Assembly: GCF_008298035.1 (NCBI RefSeq)
Contig: NZ_CP042910.1
Location: forward strand, 2,557,001 to 2,621,000
DNA length: 64,000 nt
Reading direction: 5' to 3'
DNA from: Gimesia maris
GTDB taxonomy: Bacteria > Planctomycetota > Planctomycetia > Planctomycetales > Planctomycetaceae
Position 1 is the stretch's first letter. Every line of letters begins with the position of its first letter. Below the pieces are notes generated by a model that did no database searches, was not told where the DNA came from, and was given only the letters and a program-made list of their open reading frames with translations. Position numbers and translations under genes: made by a program. This document shows, in pieces, positions 28,301 to 37,052 of this stretch.

Positions 28301-29210
28301 AAGGTTATACCGGGCGTCGGGACCGGTGGGCACCAGGGCATTCGATTTCAGTCCCGACTTCAATTATCTTGCGACGACTGCTGACACGATGCCTCGTGCG
28401 ATCATACGCGAACTCCAGGAAAAGGCGCCCGTTTCCATCTGGGATACGGAATCGGGTGAAGTGGTGCGCATTCTGGAAGGAGAAACCAGCTTTGTCGAGT
28501 CGGGTACGTTTGATCCCACGGGCCGCTATTTTGTCAGTGGTCTCAAGGATGGTAACATCATGGTCTGGGACCTGGAGTCCGAATCGAATCTGCCGGTTCA
28601 GATCCTCAAAGATCACGTGGCCAGTGTCACAAAGCTGAAGTTTTCACCGGACGGCAGGCTGTTGCTCTCCGGGGGATGTGGCGGGGAAGCGTTTGGTAAA
28701 AAGGTGATGCCTGCAGTAAAAATCTGGACCAGGTCTGAGCCAGGGGGGGAATTTCAAGTCCAGCAGACGATCGAACTGGATCGCAAGGTACCACCCACAT
28801 TCGGCGTGCAGGATCTTGATCTGTCTCCGGACGGCAAATGGATTCTTGCCTCCTGCAATCAGAAAACCTCCCTGATCTCACTCAAAGGTGAGTTGCGCTG
28901 CACGGTGGAAGGAGGGACGGTGCTGTTTTTGCCTGACAACAAACAGTTCATCACAGCCGGGGGCAGAACGGTACGGAGCATTTCCCTCTGGAATTATGAT
29001 GGACTGGAGACGCAGTCCTTTCCTTACAATCCGCCCCGGTTCATTACGGTATTGTCGCTCTTTCCTGATTCGACAGCCATCCTGTCATCTTCGTACGGCG
29101 AAGGTATCAAAGCCTGGTTCCTTCGATCAGGGGAACAGGTAACGTTTCTGGCGGATCTCTTTCCCGTTGAGAGTACAGAAAGTGGCAGCGAGGATCAGGA
29201 AAGAAATTGA
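25356..29210 (+). CDS. Membrane-anchored WD40 repeat protein (1284 aa)
   Basis: Begins 11 bp after the kinase gene. An N-terminal helix (WWIISAGLLVILAVGIA) anchors it, followed by a Pro/Gln-rich linker. Residues about 60-560 are helical and TPR-like, without motifs I can name. Residues about 590-1275 form WD40-type repeats (for example VEIWDVATQSKLAEI, LLVWDWQSGRELTSL, PVSIWDTESGEVVRILEGE, IMVWDLESES), enough for two propellers. No enzyme motif is seen. It is probably a partner or scaffold of the kinase, whose own WD40 region would lie in the same compartment. Confidence 0.85.
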   Translation: MMMKRKWWIISAGLLVILAVGIAKKFDLFTRAAESIADAAHQKQQARQTFTPPTPPPRLSEAEEQRRELLQERTDNRGRILFPPTAVAEMKIDPELVKGIPWEKQYQPVPLNEVKVTYTENQFQQDRAEWYQNLFLTEYEQHDDRDPRWDEAARAFLKEAGRRASIARYREFRSPKFYPDQLDDQLVKQGLQVLDLGCNDPLVISLLIEALGRQKMFTELTASTQKLQELYTPDHYSEIARFQILKILVRYGKGTDLREEMSHSFRKAIQDKQLTSLERRIYLHEGQIMLAPVHQSKLGQFIISLEQQADADPWLKNMILGTFYYELGLDEGMLRYFWPAYTKVNQSNPLNVNSVIMGHLRKSYRLYLQAYQIAPELPETPLKLFRMSFRQNLQLKISEDLPDGKGEPDRLSPASPRYWFDRAIAAQFDFRPMYRQYRVALIPPPIIYENWERFQPALQFGVECLNTERFDTQVPFGFQDAVQAIIAHSEYSRGPAGPRSREVYGFKDILPQMKRMVEGYASHFNAEQKDYYASLLAGINWIQGNQKIAKTQFAALGSRLKPEALEEVYLDRMEVKRSESKRKARNLLTVDLKELQGTGFLSDRSQLMLCLPGGKVQTWDLKTHEMVKEYSLLPDVKPEASMQYSISEGAKYITCYQHPEIKVYETESFSEVASLKLPGTEPVKSHRISNTGKYLVVAVAEQVEIWDVATQSKLAEINIRAVQTKVYEFEWRDFLQHIREICFNADDSQLAFVRGVVIKKFRPGYWAPGALPHVVNVLYVWDLEQQKLVYQGIPFQPNINAIEFTDTENELLISGTEWSLVEFEPGARPETRETCSIKLMNLEEGEKTIQQYAGRDKPLWVPRAFGKDRSQLIALSENELLVWDWQSGRELTSLQQHPDNVRFLLTPPERDRLVTIDVKGNVKLFSGELIPDVRSVLTEPDLYPHQHPREIKFDPDSQRVGVCNEQTGALIWDFSDPSKVKGRLYRASGPVGTRAFDFSPDFNYLATTADTMPRAIIRELQEKAPVSIWDTESGEVVRILEGETSFVESGTFDPTGRYFVSGLKDGNIMVWDLESESNLPVQILKDHVASVTKLKFSPDGRLLLSGGCGGEAFGKKVMPAVKIWTRSEPGGEFQVQQTIELDRKVPPTFGVQDLDLSPDGKWILASCNQKTSLISLKGELRCTVEGGTVLFLPDNKQFITAGGRTVRSISLWNYDGLETQSFPYNPPRFITVLSLFPDSTAILSSSYGEGIKAWFLRSGEQVTFLADLFPVESTESGSEDQERN

Positions 29211-29537
29211 ATTCCCCCTGTGAATGTATCCGACAGGCTTCAGCCGCGCTGGGAGAACGGTTTCCCGTATCGTTCGCGAAAAATCAAAGCGTGCGACAAG
29301 TGTGATTTCTGACATGCCCCCCTTGTACCAGGATGGGAGAAGGTCAACCTTTCCTTATATATACGGTCCCAATGGAACTGGAGACGCTACAGTAAAACGG
29401 GACACAGTCTCGCTTTGTATGTCGGCTCACTTGTCATTATTTGACTGTAGTCGGAAAACTTGATAGGTTTTAATGTGAGCATGGGTTTATGCAGTAACAT
29501 CTTCTGTCTCTGAATCATTATTCCTGAAAGTTCATGC
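29211..29537. other. Intergenic region carrying the second 47-bp repeat
   Basis: 327 bp between the WD40 gene and the c-type-heme protein gene. It contains 47-bp repeat copy 2 (29364-29410). No ORF with a ribosome-binding site and no clear terminator hairpin was seen. Confidence 0.5.
29364..29410 (+). repeat. 47-bp direct repeat, copy 2
   Basis: The partner of 19105-19151, with four mismatches and the same orientation. It lies 153 bp after the stop of the last gene of the PspA-kinase cluster. Confidence 0.85.
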
Positions 29538-30740
29538 ATGTCACGACTCTGTATTCTCACGCTGTTGGCGCTCGGAATGGTGTGCGGCTCATCATGTTGG
29601 GCCCAGAACGTAACGCTCTTTGATAGCGACTGTAAACATCCGTGGAACGTTTGCTATCAGTTGCTTAGCAACACCGGACATACGGAGCTGGACGATGAGG
29701 ACTTCCTGCGAAAAGCGTCGGACACGATAGATACTTTGCTCAACGCGCCGGTTGAGTCGGATGCTCGACAACCGATTCAGCGCGCTGTGATGCAACACGA
29801 GGCGTGGCGTACGTTTGATCGGCTGGTAGATCAAGGTAAATTCACCGCACCCGCCCACCGGACCCTGCGATACCGACTCGCGAAACTCATTTCATTGACT
29901 GCACTCACAGAGCGGGAAATCGGTGAACTTAAGGGAAACTACTCGACTCGCCCGCTCGGAAATGAATTACCCCGTGACTCCCTCAATGATCTTGAGCTTC
30001 CCGCAGACCTGTTCGAGCCGGACGGCGAATGGGTTCAGCTCACACACAAAGGGATCAATCGCGTGGCACTCACGCACGAATCTTCGCATGGCGGAAGGTC
30101 AGAGTTTCTCCTGTTTGTTCGGTTCCCGAAGGGCCGGGAGCAAGCGAAGACTTATCTCGCAGAATTCAATAAGCATGCGGCAGTGGAAGCGGAACGGCGA
30201 CGCGAGTTTCTCTATCGGTTTGTCCCCCGGCGGACGCCGCTTCCTCCGCTACCGAGTTTCCCGCAGGGGCTTCGCGCGATTCTTGTGGAACGTATGCTTG
30301 TGATTTCGACCAGCGGCATCCCGAAAACGACTCCCGTCATCCTGTCGATCGCATTTAATGACTTAACCCCCACGATAAGCGAACGTACCCGAATGCAACA
30401 TCGTCTTCGAAGTGCAGTATTCGAAATGTCCATTCAGCATCTTCTCGATACGGATGCGGCAGCATCATTAAGAAGATTAGAGTTCGGCGAACCATTCTTC
30501 GGCGAACAACCTTTTCCAAGGGGTTTGCAGCAATGTTCGCAATGTCACTCCGACAATGGATTAGCCACGCTCCATTCTAGCTTCTTCGGTGTCGTGGTAC
30601 CCGAGGATCGAAGCGTGCTGATCACAACCACTCAATCGCCCTCAAAGACGCCGCAATGGAAGTTACGGCAGCACAACTATTCGGTGTTGCTGGGGTATCT
30701 TGAGGCGTTTTCGGGTGCCGACTCGAAATTACAGGAATAA
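29538..30740 (+). CDS. Secreted protein with a C-terminal c-type heme motif (400 aa)
   Basis: A signal peptide (LCILTLLALGMVCGSSCWAQ) is followed by a largely charged, helical region without a known domain. Near residue 335 is QCSQCHSDNG, a CxxCH heme-attachment motif, followed by about 60 residues. The mature N-terminus has two further cysteines (DSDCKHPWNVCYQ). A periplasmic electron-transfer or planctomycete cytochrome-like role is inferred from the single motif. It stands alone: no gene within 1.4 kb downstream, and the 47-bp repeat upstream. Confidence 0.65.
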   Translation: MSRLCILTLLALGMVCGSSCWAQNVTLFDSDCKHPWNVCYQLLSNTGHTELDDEDFLRKASDTIDTLLNAPVESDARQPIQRAVMQHEAWRTFDRLVDQGKFTAPAHRTLRYRLAKLISLTALTEREIGELKGNYSTRPLGNELPRDSLNDLELPADLFEPDGEWVQLTHKGINRVALTHESSHGGRSEFLLFVRFPKGREQAKTYLAEFNKHAAVEAERRREFLYRFVPRRTPLPPLPSFPQGLRAILVERMLVISTSGIPKTTPVILSIAFNDLTPTISERTRMQHRLRSAVFEMSIQHLLDTDAAASLRRLEFGEPFFGEQPFPRGLQQCSQCHSDNGLATLHSSFFGVVVPEDRSVLITTTQSPSKTPQWKLRQHNYSVLLGYLEAFSGADSKLQE

Positions 30741-31288
30741 CAAAACTGTAGACCCGAGCGGCTGTTATTGAAGTCAGTCATCTCATGTTTACAGAACTAT
30801 CCAGCAATGGAACAAGTTCTGGTCCTCCTGTTTCAGTCGCTTTTGTAATCCTGTCAACTCATACGTATTCCGGTACGTGCCTTTATACCACCGTTTTAAA
30901 AGATACTCCAAATACGCTCAATGAATGAGATTCAAAAAGTAAAATAATCCACACTGAACCGTATGTGGTTATTTCCTGGAAATAATCAGGATCCTCTATA
31001 AGAAGTACCAGCGAGAGCGTGACGGGGAGTAGAGTGAGGCCGCCATGCCGGCGGGGCAGGTCGGTCACTTGAGACCTGGATTAAGGGCTTGCTCTGACAG
31101 TTTCCTGTTCGCTGCGCTTGGCCTGGATTGCAACCGGGGCTATCCGTGATCTCTGTTTAGTGGTTCGGGATATTCATCTGCGGGAGTGGGGGCGCCTCTT
31201 TTATAATGCGTTGTGAAACGGGTAGTGGACCCTGGCGTCAGCATTGTCGGGCAAGCTGACTGAGGCACCCGGTGATTGATATTGCTGC

Positions 31289-31313
31289 CACGAAAACACG
31301 AAAGGGCACGAAA
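31289..31313 (+). repeat. Short CACGAAA repeat cluster
   Basis: Three CACGAAA units at 31289, 31297 and 31307. Similar CCACGAAG words recur near 35213 and 35230. Such short AT/GC-mixed repeats look like a genome-wide intergenic word; no function can be assigned. Confidence 0.55.
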
Positions 31314-31741
31314 GGAGGGAGTCATGCTTGGTTTTTTGGGAATCGGGTTTCGTTTTCTGTGCGAGGATCATCTTAGGGAGTGGCGCGCGGCGAGCAAGGG
31401 GATTATTGGAATGCTGTGGCGATACAGGTTGATACCGGGGCGATGTCAGGCGGTACCGGGGCGGTGCCGAGGCGAAGAGCGGCGATGGTGCGGCGACCCG
31501 CAGGCGCACATCACGCACAAGTGTGGTTTCAGGCAGTGCAAATCTGGAAAAAACAGGCTGTTTTATAGTGAGGACCTGGAACAGGTGGCTCGTGTTTCAG
31601 TGCACTGTAAACTGGTCACGCGCGCGACTCACTTAGACGCTTATTCTGTTTGGGGGCAGGGGGGAGTCAAGTCGAATTATTTCAGTATATCAAACCAACA
31701 GGGGACAGGTGATGAGTGAAAAGTGGGAACGGGAAACGTAA

Positions 31742-31775
31742 ACAGGCTGCTGACCATGAATGATAAGCAGCCTGT
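31742..31775. other. Hairpin with perfect 10-bp stem
   Basis: ACAGGCTGCT and AGCAGCCTGT are separated by 14 bases. It is a strong stem but has no following T-tract and no gene ends nearby, so a terminator call is not justified. It could be a remnant of a mobile element or part of an unrecognised RNA. Confidence 0.5.
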
Positions 31776-32230
31776 AAGCGGAGGCGGGTGTCACTCTTGA
31801 GGCCGTTTTATGAGCTGATCTATATCACAATAAGTGCCATCAACTTGACCACTGGGGGGGAGTCAACACAGGGATAAATCTTGTGCCTGGTATTAGTCAG
31901 GGGGTAGGGCACCGCTGAACTCTGGCGAATGAATTTCAAGTACGAGCCTTTATCACATCGGATATTCTGGATATATTGAGATAAATCACATCAGGCATGT
32001 TCATTCTCTGTTTTGCAATACACTGTACCGGGGGCATGATCTGTCACCACACGGGCCGGGAGGCACGAACAAATGATGAGAGAACCTTGGTGAATATCAG
32101 CCAGCGCTGAATTCACTTGGCTTTCATTCGTGATCTGAAGTCCTGGTAGTGAAAATAAATCTTCAATCATTCACAAGCTAAAGGATTCGGTTAGTAAGCG
32201 GACAGTCAGTCATCTGCACCAGAACACAAT

Positions 32231-35152
32231 ATGGATGCACTTCAAAATACTATTGTTCAATTAGCGACGCCTCTCAGTCTGGCGCTGATTATTCTGGGGA
32301 CATCGCTGGGGATTTTCGTGGGGGCGATTCCCGGATTGACCGGTGCGATGTTGATTGCACTCACGCTGCCGTTGACGTTTACGCTTGATCCGCAGCTGGC
32401 GATGACCTTGTTAGTGAGCATGTATGTGGGCTCAATCAGTGGTGGCCTGATTACCGGCACACTCCTGCGAATGCCCGGCACGCCCGCCTCCGTGATGACC
32501 ACCCTTGATGGTTACCCCATGACGCAACAGGGGCAGCCCGGCCGTGCGCTGGGGCTGGGGATTTATGCTTCCCTGGTGGGTGGTTTGATTTCCTGTCTGT
32601 TTTTAGTCACCCTGTCTGCGCCGATTGCCAGCTGGTCAACACAGCTGGGGCCTTTCGAATATTTCTCGCTGGTATTGATGGCTTTGGTGTTGATCGCGAC
32701 CATTGATGGCGCATCGCTGCCCCGCTCACTCTTATCGGGAACATTGGGGATATTGGCAGCCATGCCGGGAATTTCCGCAGCCACAGGCGAAGTACGACTC
32801 ACCTTCGGGGTCACTTCTCTGAATGCAGGTTTCAAGTTGTTGCCCGTCTTAATTGGATTGTTTGCCATCAATCAGGTGCTGCGCGATATTGCGAATATTG
32901 ACCAGAGTGTTCCGCGTGTCTCGGTAACACGCAAAGGGTTGTGGCTGACGTTCGCAGACTGGAAAAATCAATGGGTGAATCTATTGCGGTCGTCCCTGAT
33001 CGGAACCTTTATTGGAATACTACCCGGCATTGGTGCCAACATCGGTTCGATCGCCGCTTATTCCGCCGCCAGAAACAGTTCGAAAACGCCAGAGAAATTC
33101 GGTTCCGGTTCTGCGGAAGGAATTATTGCTTCCGAAGCCGCCAACAATGCGACGGTCGGCGGCGCTTTGATTCCACTCGTGGCGATGGGCATCCCCGGCA
33201 GTGTGATCGATGCCATTCTGCTCGGTGCCTTGGTTCTGCATGGATTGCAACCGGGGCCGCGGCTGTTCAGCGAACATCCCGAGCTCGTGCATACCATCAT
33301 GGGAACCTATTTTCTGGCAAACCTGGTCATGTTTGTGGTGATGATGGCCTCCGTCGGTTTTCTGGCAAAACTGGTGCGGTTTCCACGCCCTTATCTGTTG
33401 CCCCTTATTCTCACCTTCTGCATTGCCGGGGCCTTTGCGTTGTCGAACCGCATGTTCGATGTCTGGGTGATGCTCGCTTTCGGGCTGCTGGGACTGGTGT
33501 TAGAGCGAAACCGCATCCCATTGGCTCCCTTTGTCATTGGGTTTGTCCTGGGTCCGATTGCGGAAGAAAATCTGTCTGCCGGGCTGATGTCATCGCAGGG
33601 GAACTGGTTGCCGATCATCGCCCGTCCCATTTCTTTACTGTTTGTTGTCATCTCTGCCTTATTGCTGGTTGTGCCACTCGTACGTCAGTTCCGCAAAAAG
33701 CGGGACAGTCAATCAGAGACCTTGAAAGACCATGCTCCTGAAGAAGTGAATCGCAGCTCTCCGTCTGAAACAGGGAGAGAGCACGGGGAACAGAATGCGC
33801 ACTCATTCTGGAGCCGCTTTGGTTTACCAGTCTGGCATACAATCGCGGTACTGGCTATTGTCGGCATGCTCGTATTTCAGTATTCCGGTTTCTTTACGAA
33901 TCAACATCAGCAGACGCAATATCCACAACGTCCCATTCAGGCTGTCGTGCCGTTTTCTGCAGGAGGCGGCACGGACCTGTTTGCCAGAATCATTCAAAAG
34001 TCAATCACCGAGGACCAGCTGCTGAAACAACCAGTCGTCATCATCAATCAGCCGGGGGGGAGTAGTACGATTGGGAGCCGTTATGTCAAACAGGCGCGGG
34101 CCGACGGTTACAAAATCCTCTGTAATCATGAAGGAATTATTACTTCGAAATACTCCGGCAAAGTGAACTTTGGTCCGGAGGCTTTTGAGCCGATTGCCCA
34201 GACGGGAGAGATCAACCTGGTGGTTGCGGTGCAGAAAAACGCCCCGTATAAAAATCTGGCTGCGCTGTTGCATGCTGCTGAGGAACATCCGGGGGAAATT
34301 CAATTCGGCACCAATTTCGGAGCCCTTGCCCATTTTGCTGCCAAAAAGATCGAACAGGCTGCGGGGGGTGAATATTTTAATTATGTGCAGGCGGGAGACG
34401 GGCAAAAGCGGTATACGATGCTGATTGGTGGTCACATCGATGCCACCATTTTTTCGCTGGCCGAATTTCTGTCCTATCAGGGAGACGGGCAGATTCGCGC
34501 TTTGGCAGTTTTGTCTGAAGAGAGACAGTCCGTCCTGCCGGACGTTGCGACGGCACGCGAACAGCAGATCGATGCCGTAGTAGGGAACTCGTTTTACTGG
34601 TGGGCTCCCAAGGGGACGCCGCCAGAGCGAATTGAGCTGCTGGCAGATGTACTGGAACAGACGATGCAATCTGATGCGGTACGGAACAGTTTGCAGGCGT
34701 TGTCGATTGCACCTGTGTTTTATCGGGGCGAGAAACTAAATGAGCACATCAGCCAGAGTGAGCAGAAATTCAGCGAACTGGTTTCCGGCTCAACAGTTCA
34801 GCTGCCTGATTTTCCTTTCTATATCATTATGGCGACGCTCTTATTGCTGAGTATGATCGTCGGACAGAGAATCTTTTTCAGTCAAATACCGCCCGCCAAC
34901 AGTTCCCCAAGCAGCAAGCCACGGATCTGGCTGGCCGTTTGTTGTTTTGTACTGCTGTGCTGCTATGTTCTGGTATTAGAGCAGAGCTGGCTTAATTACT
35001 GGCTGGCGACGGCATTGATGATTGCAGTCACGGGAGGAACTATGGCAAAATGGAAACCACGCTATTTGCCGGTTCTCATCGAACTTGCTTTGTTGACTGG
35101 TCTGGGGACAGAAATTGTGTTCACATCAGTCTTTTCTGTTGTACTGCCCTGA
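32231..35152 (+). CDS. Single-chain tripartite tricarboxylate transporter: TctA-TctC-TctB fusion (973 aa)
   Basis: Three components of a tripartite tricarboxylate transporter (TTT) are joined in one protein. Residues 1-500 are TctA: many membrane helices with GAIPGLTGAMLIALTLPLTF, RMPGTPASVMTTLDGYP and the repeat signature GILPGIGANIG. A helix at about 530-553 then leads into residues 560-850, a Bug/TctC solute-binding domain (YPQRPIQAVVPFSAGGGTDL, QPGGSSTIGSRYVKQARADG, SFYWWAPKGTP). Residues 855-973 have four helices like TctB. Normally these are three genes and TctC is free in the periplasm; here it is tethered. It imports a carboxylate by ion-gradient-driven transport. A sulfatase gene follows after 90 bp. 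Confidence 0.88.
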   Translation: MDALQNTIVQLATPLSLALIILGTSLGIFVGAIPGLTGAMLIALTLPLTFTLDPQLAMTLLVSMYVGSISGGLITGTLLRMPGTPASVMTTLDGYPMTQQGQPGRALGLGIYASLVGGLISCLFLVTLSAPIASWSTQLGPFEYFSLVLMALVLIATIDGASLPRSLLSGTLGILAAMPGISAATGEVRLTFGVTSLNAGFKLLPVLIGLFAINQVLRDIANIDQSVPRVSVTRKGLWLTFADWKNQWVNLLRSSLIGTFIGILPGIGANIGSIAAYSAARNSSKTPEKFGSGSAEGIIASEAANNATVGGALIPLVAMGIPGSVIDAILLGALVLHGLQPGPRLFSEHPELVHTIMGTYFLANLVMFVVMMASVGFLAKLVRFPRPYLLPLILTFCIAGAFALSNRMFDVWVMLAFGLLGLVLERNRIPLAPFVIGFVLGPIAEENLSAGLMSSQGNWLPIIARPISLLFVVISALLLVVPLVRQFRKKRDSQSETLKDHAPEEVNRSSPSETGREHGEQNAHSFWSRFGLPVWHTIAVLAIVGMLVFQYSGFFTNQHQQTQYPQRPIQAVVPFSAGGGTDLFARIIQKSITEDQLLKQPVVIINQPGGSSTIGSRYVKQARADGYKILCNHEGIITSKYSGKVNFGPEAFEPIAQTGEINLVVAVQKNAPYKNLAALLHAAEEHPGEIQFGTNFGALAHFAAKKIEQAAGGEYFNYVQAGDGQKRYTMLIGGHIDATIFSLAEFLSYQGDGQIRALAVLSEERQSVLPDVATAREQQIDAVVGNSFYWWAPKGTPPERIELLADVLEQTMQSDAVRNSLQALSIAPVFYRGEKLNEHISQSEQKFSELVSGSTVQLPDFPFYIIMATLLLLSMIVGQRIFFSQIPPANSSPSSKPRIWLAVCCFVLLCCYVLVLEQSWLNYWLATALMIAVTGGTMAKWKPRYLPVLIELALLTGLGTEIVFTSVFSVVLP

Positions 35153-35242
35153 CTGGTTCATCCCAGCACAGAAATATAGACCTCAGGCCGAGGTTACCGA
35201 GTTTTTTCCACCACGAAGTCACTAACCCACGAAGGTTCTTTC

Positions 35243-36640
35243 ATGACGCGCCCTAATATTTTATGGTATTGCACCGATCAGCAACGGTTTGACACGATTG
35301 GTGCACTGGGGAACGCGTATGTGAAAACACCTGTGGTTGATGCGCTCGTGGCAGAGGGGGTGGCCTTTACTCATGCGTATTGCCAGAGCCCCATCTGTAC
35401 GCCCAGCAGGGCAAGTTTTATGAGCGGCTTGTATCCCTCGCGCCTGCACAATACCAGAAATGGCAACGACACCTTTCCTGACTGGCCACCACTGATCAGT
35501 AAGTTAATCGCCGAGAGTGGTTACCTGTGCGGGTTGATAGGAAAGTTTCATTTAGTGAGTGCCGGTCATCGTGCCGAGCCTCGGCTGGATGATGGATTCT
35601 CAGTCTGGCAGCACAGCCATGCTCCGCGCGATGACTGGCCTGCAGGCACACACGATTACGCCGACTGGGTGCGTGATCAAGGGAAAAGCCTGGATGACAT
35701 GCGCAACAGCAAAGAGAATGTTGATCCCGAATATCATCAGACGAAGTGGGCCTCTGATCGGGCGATCGAATTTATCGAACAGGATCATCAACAACCCTGG
35801 TTGCTGAATATCAATGTCTATGACCCACACCCTCCGTTTACGCCTCCTGAAAAATATGCGAAGATGTTCGACCCGGCAGCCATGCCCGGCCCCCATTTCG
35901 AGGAGTCTGACAAGGCGACCCAGGAACTGCTTTCCCGGGTTGATTTTCAGCCTGTCACGATGTCAACGGAAATCAGTGAGCTGAAAAAAGTTCAGGCACT
36001 TTATTACGCCATGATTGCTCAAATTGACGATCAGTTTGCGCGGATCCTGAGCGTATTGGATTCAACAGGACAGAGAGACAATACGGTTATCATTTTCACT
36101 TCAGACCATGGTGAGACGCTGGGAGATCATGGACTGGTACAAAAGGGATGTCGATTTTATGAAGGCTTGATCCGGGTACCATTGATTTTCTCCTGGCCCG
36201 GACATTTTGTGACCAACCAGCGTGCCACCGGACTGGTGGAATTACTCGATCTTTCTGCCACATTACTCGATTTAACGGGCATTCCCATCCCTGGCTATCA
36301 TCAGGGGCAGAGTCTGCTGCCGGTACTTACAGGCGAACAGACAGACGAACGAATTCGTGATAGTGTTCGCTGTGAATACTTTGACGCACTTGATCCGTTT
36401 TTCACAGGCGGGGAGGGCAGTTTTGCGACCATGTATCGCGACGACCGGTATAAACTATCTTTGTATCACGACAAGAATCTGGGAGAGCTTTACGATTTGC
36501 AAACGGATCCCTGGGAACACAACAACCTGTGGAACGACCCGAATCATCAGGCTGCCAAACACGAATTAATATTAGCGAGCTTTAACAGCCATGTCGTCTT
36601 AACAACCGATGTCGGCTCCAAACGGATTGCTCCGATGTGA
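35243..36640 (+). CDS. Type I sulfatase (formylglycine-dependent), 465 aa
   Basis: Hydrolyses a sulfate ester. The formylglycine signature is complete: C52-T-P-S-R56 in SPICTPSRASFMSGLYPSR. N-terminal metal ligands lie in NILWYCTDQQRFDT and the later pair in IIFTSDHGETLGDHG. Family-typical KKVQALYYAMIAQIDDQF is also present. No signal peptide is visible, so it is either cytoplasmic or its export signal is atypical. It starts at the ATG at 35243, 90 bp after the fused Tct transporter, suggesting that an imported sulfated compound is desulfated inside the cell. An activating formylglycine-generating enzyme or anaerobic maturase is not in this window. Confidence 0.9.
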   Translation: MTRPNILWYCTDQQRFDTIGALGNAYVKTPVVDALVAEGVAFTHAYCQSPICTPSRASFMSGLYPSRLHNTRNGNDTFPDWPPLISKLIAESGYLCGLIGKFHLVSAGHRAEPRLDDGFSVWQHSHAPRDDWPAGTHDYADWVRDQGKSLDDMRNSKENVDPEYHQTKWASDRAIEFIEQDHQQPWLLNINVYDPHPPFTPPEKYAKMFDPAAMPGPHFEESDKATQELLSRVDFQPVTMSTEISELKKVQALYYAMIAQIDDQFARILSVLDSTGQRDNTVIIFTSDHGETLGDHGLVQKGCRFYEGLIRVPLIFSWPGHFVTNQRATGLVELLDLSATLLDLTGIPIPGYHQGQSLLPVLTGEQTDERIRDSVRCEYFDALDPFFTGGEGSFATMYRDDRYKLSLYHDKNLGELYDLQTDPWEHNNLWNDPNHQAAKHELILASFNSHVVLTTDVGSKRIAPM

Positions 36641-37052
36641 TCTCTCTATGGGAAGACGGTGGGTATTCAGGATTTGGGGGAAGGTCGAATTATTTTGTAT
36701 TCATCGGAGTAACAGTTGCTCTCAGGGGGGTATGGACTCACAGAGAATTGCTGATATCTATGACGATGAGTTTCTTCATCTACGGCTCAGAAGCAGCAAC
36801 GTTCGTGGATTGATCTGTCTACACCCAAATGATTCCGACAAATGGTACCAGGTTTCGCCCTGTTGCCTGTGCTTCAGCAGGTAGAACTGGCTCTTCAAAG
36901 ATAGGGTATCGCTTTCAGGATGATGTCACCAGTTGAGAGGATTTACTTCGCACGGCAACCATAAATGGATGTATCTATGGCAACACAAAAACCTGCAAGA
37001 TCACGCTCACAGCCGACGTCGTGCTGTTCCTGCAGTAGATCGCTCTACAGTC
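36641..37052. other. Convergent intergenic region, no gene recognised
   Basis: About 410 bp between the 3' ends of the sulfatase gene (plus strand) and the DUF4091-like gene (minus strand). No supported ORF or hairpin with a T-tract was found. Confidence 0.5.

Larger units (their letters stand above)
30741..32230. other. 1.5-kb stretch without a convincing gene
   Basis: No supported coding gene was found here. It contains three CACGAAA units (31289-31313), a GC-rich, G-run-rich segment (31430-31510) that opens frames but lacks protein character, and a 10-bp-arm hairpin (31742-31775). The last 200 bp should hold the promoter of the fused transporter gene. It may be degenerate former coding sequence. 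Confidence 0.5.

Noticed and set aside
19105-29410. A composite transposon carrying the pspA-kinase cluster
   Set aside because: The flanking repeats are direct, only 47 bp, with no transposase or target duplication; kept as a repeat-bracketed module rather than a mobile element.
31276-31719. 147-codon plus-strand frame in the 30.7-32.2 kb gap
   Set aside because: It starts within the CACGAAA repeat cluster, is rich in Arg/Cys/Trp from G-rich DNA, and shows no motif, signal or ribosome-binding site.
31742-31775. Rho-independent terminator
   Set aside because: Strong stem but no T-tract and no gene end within 1 kb upstream on the plus strand.
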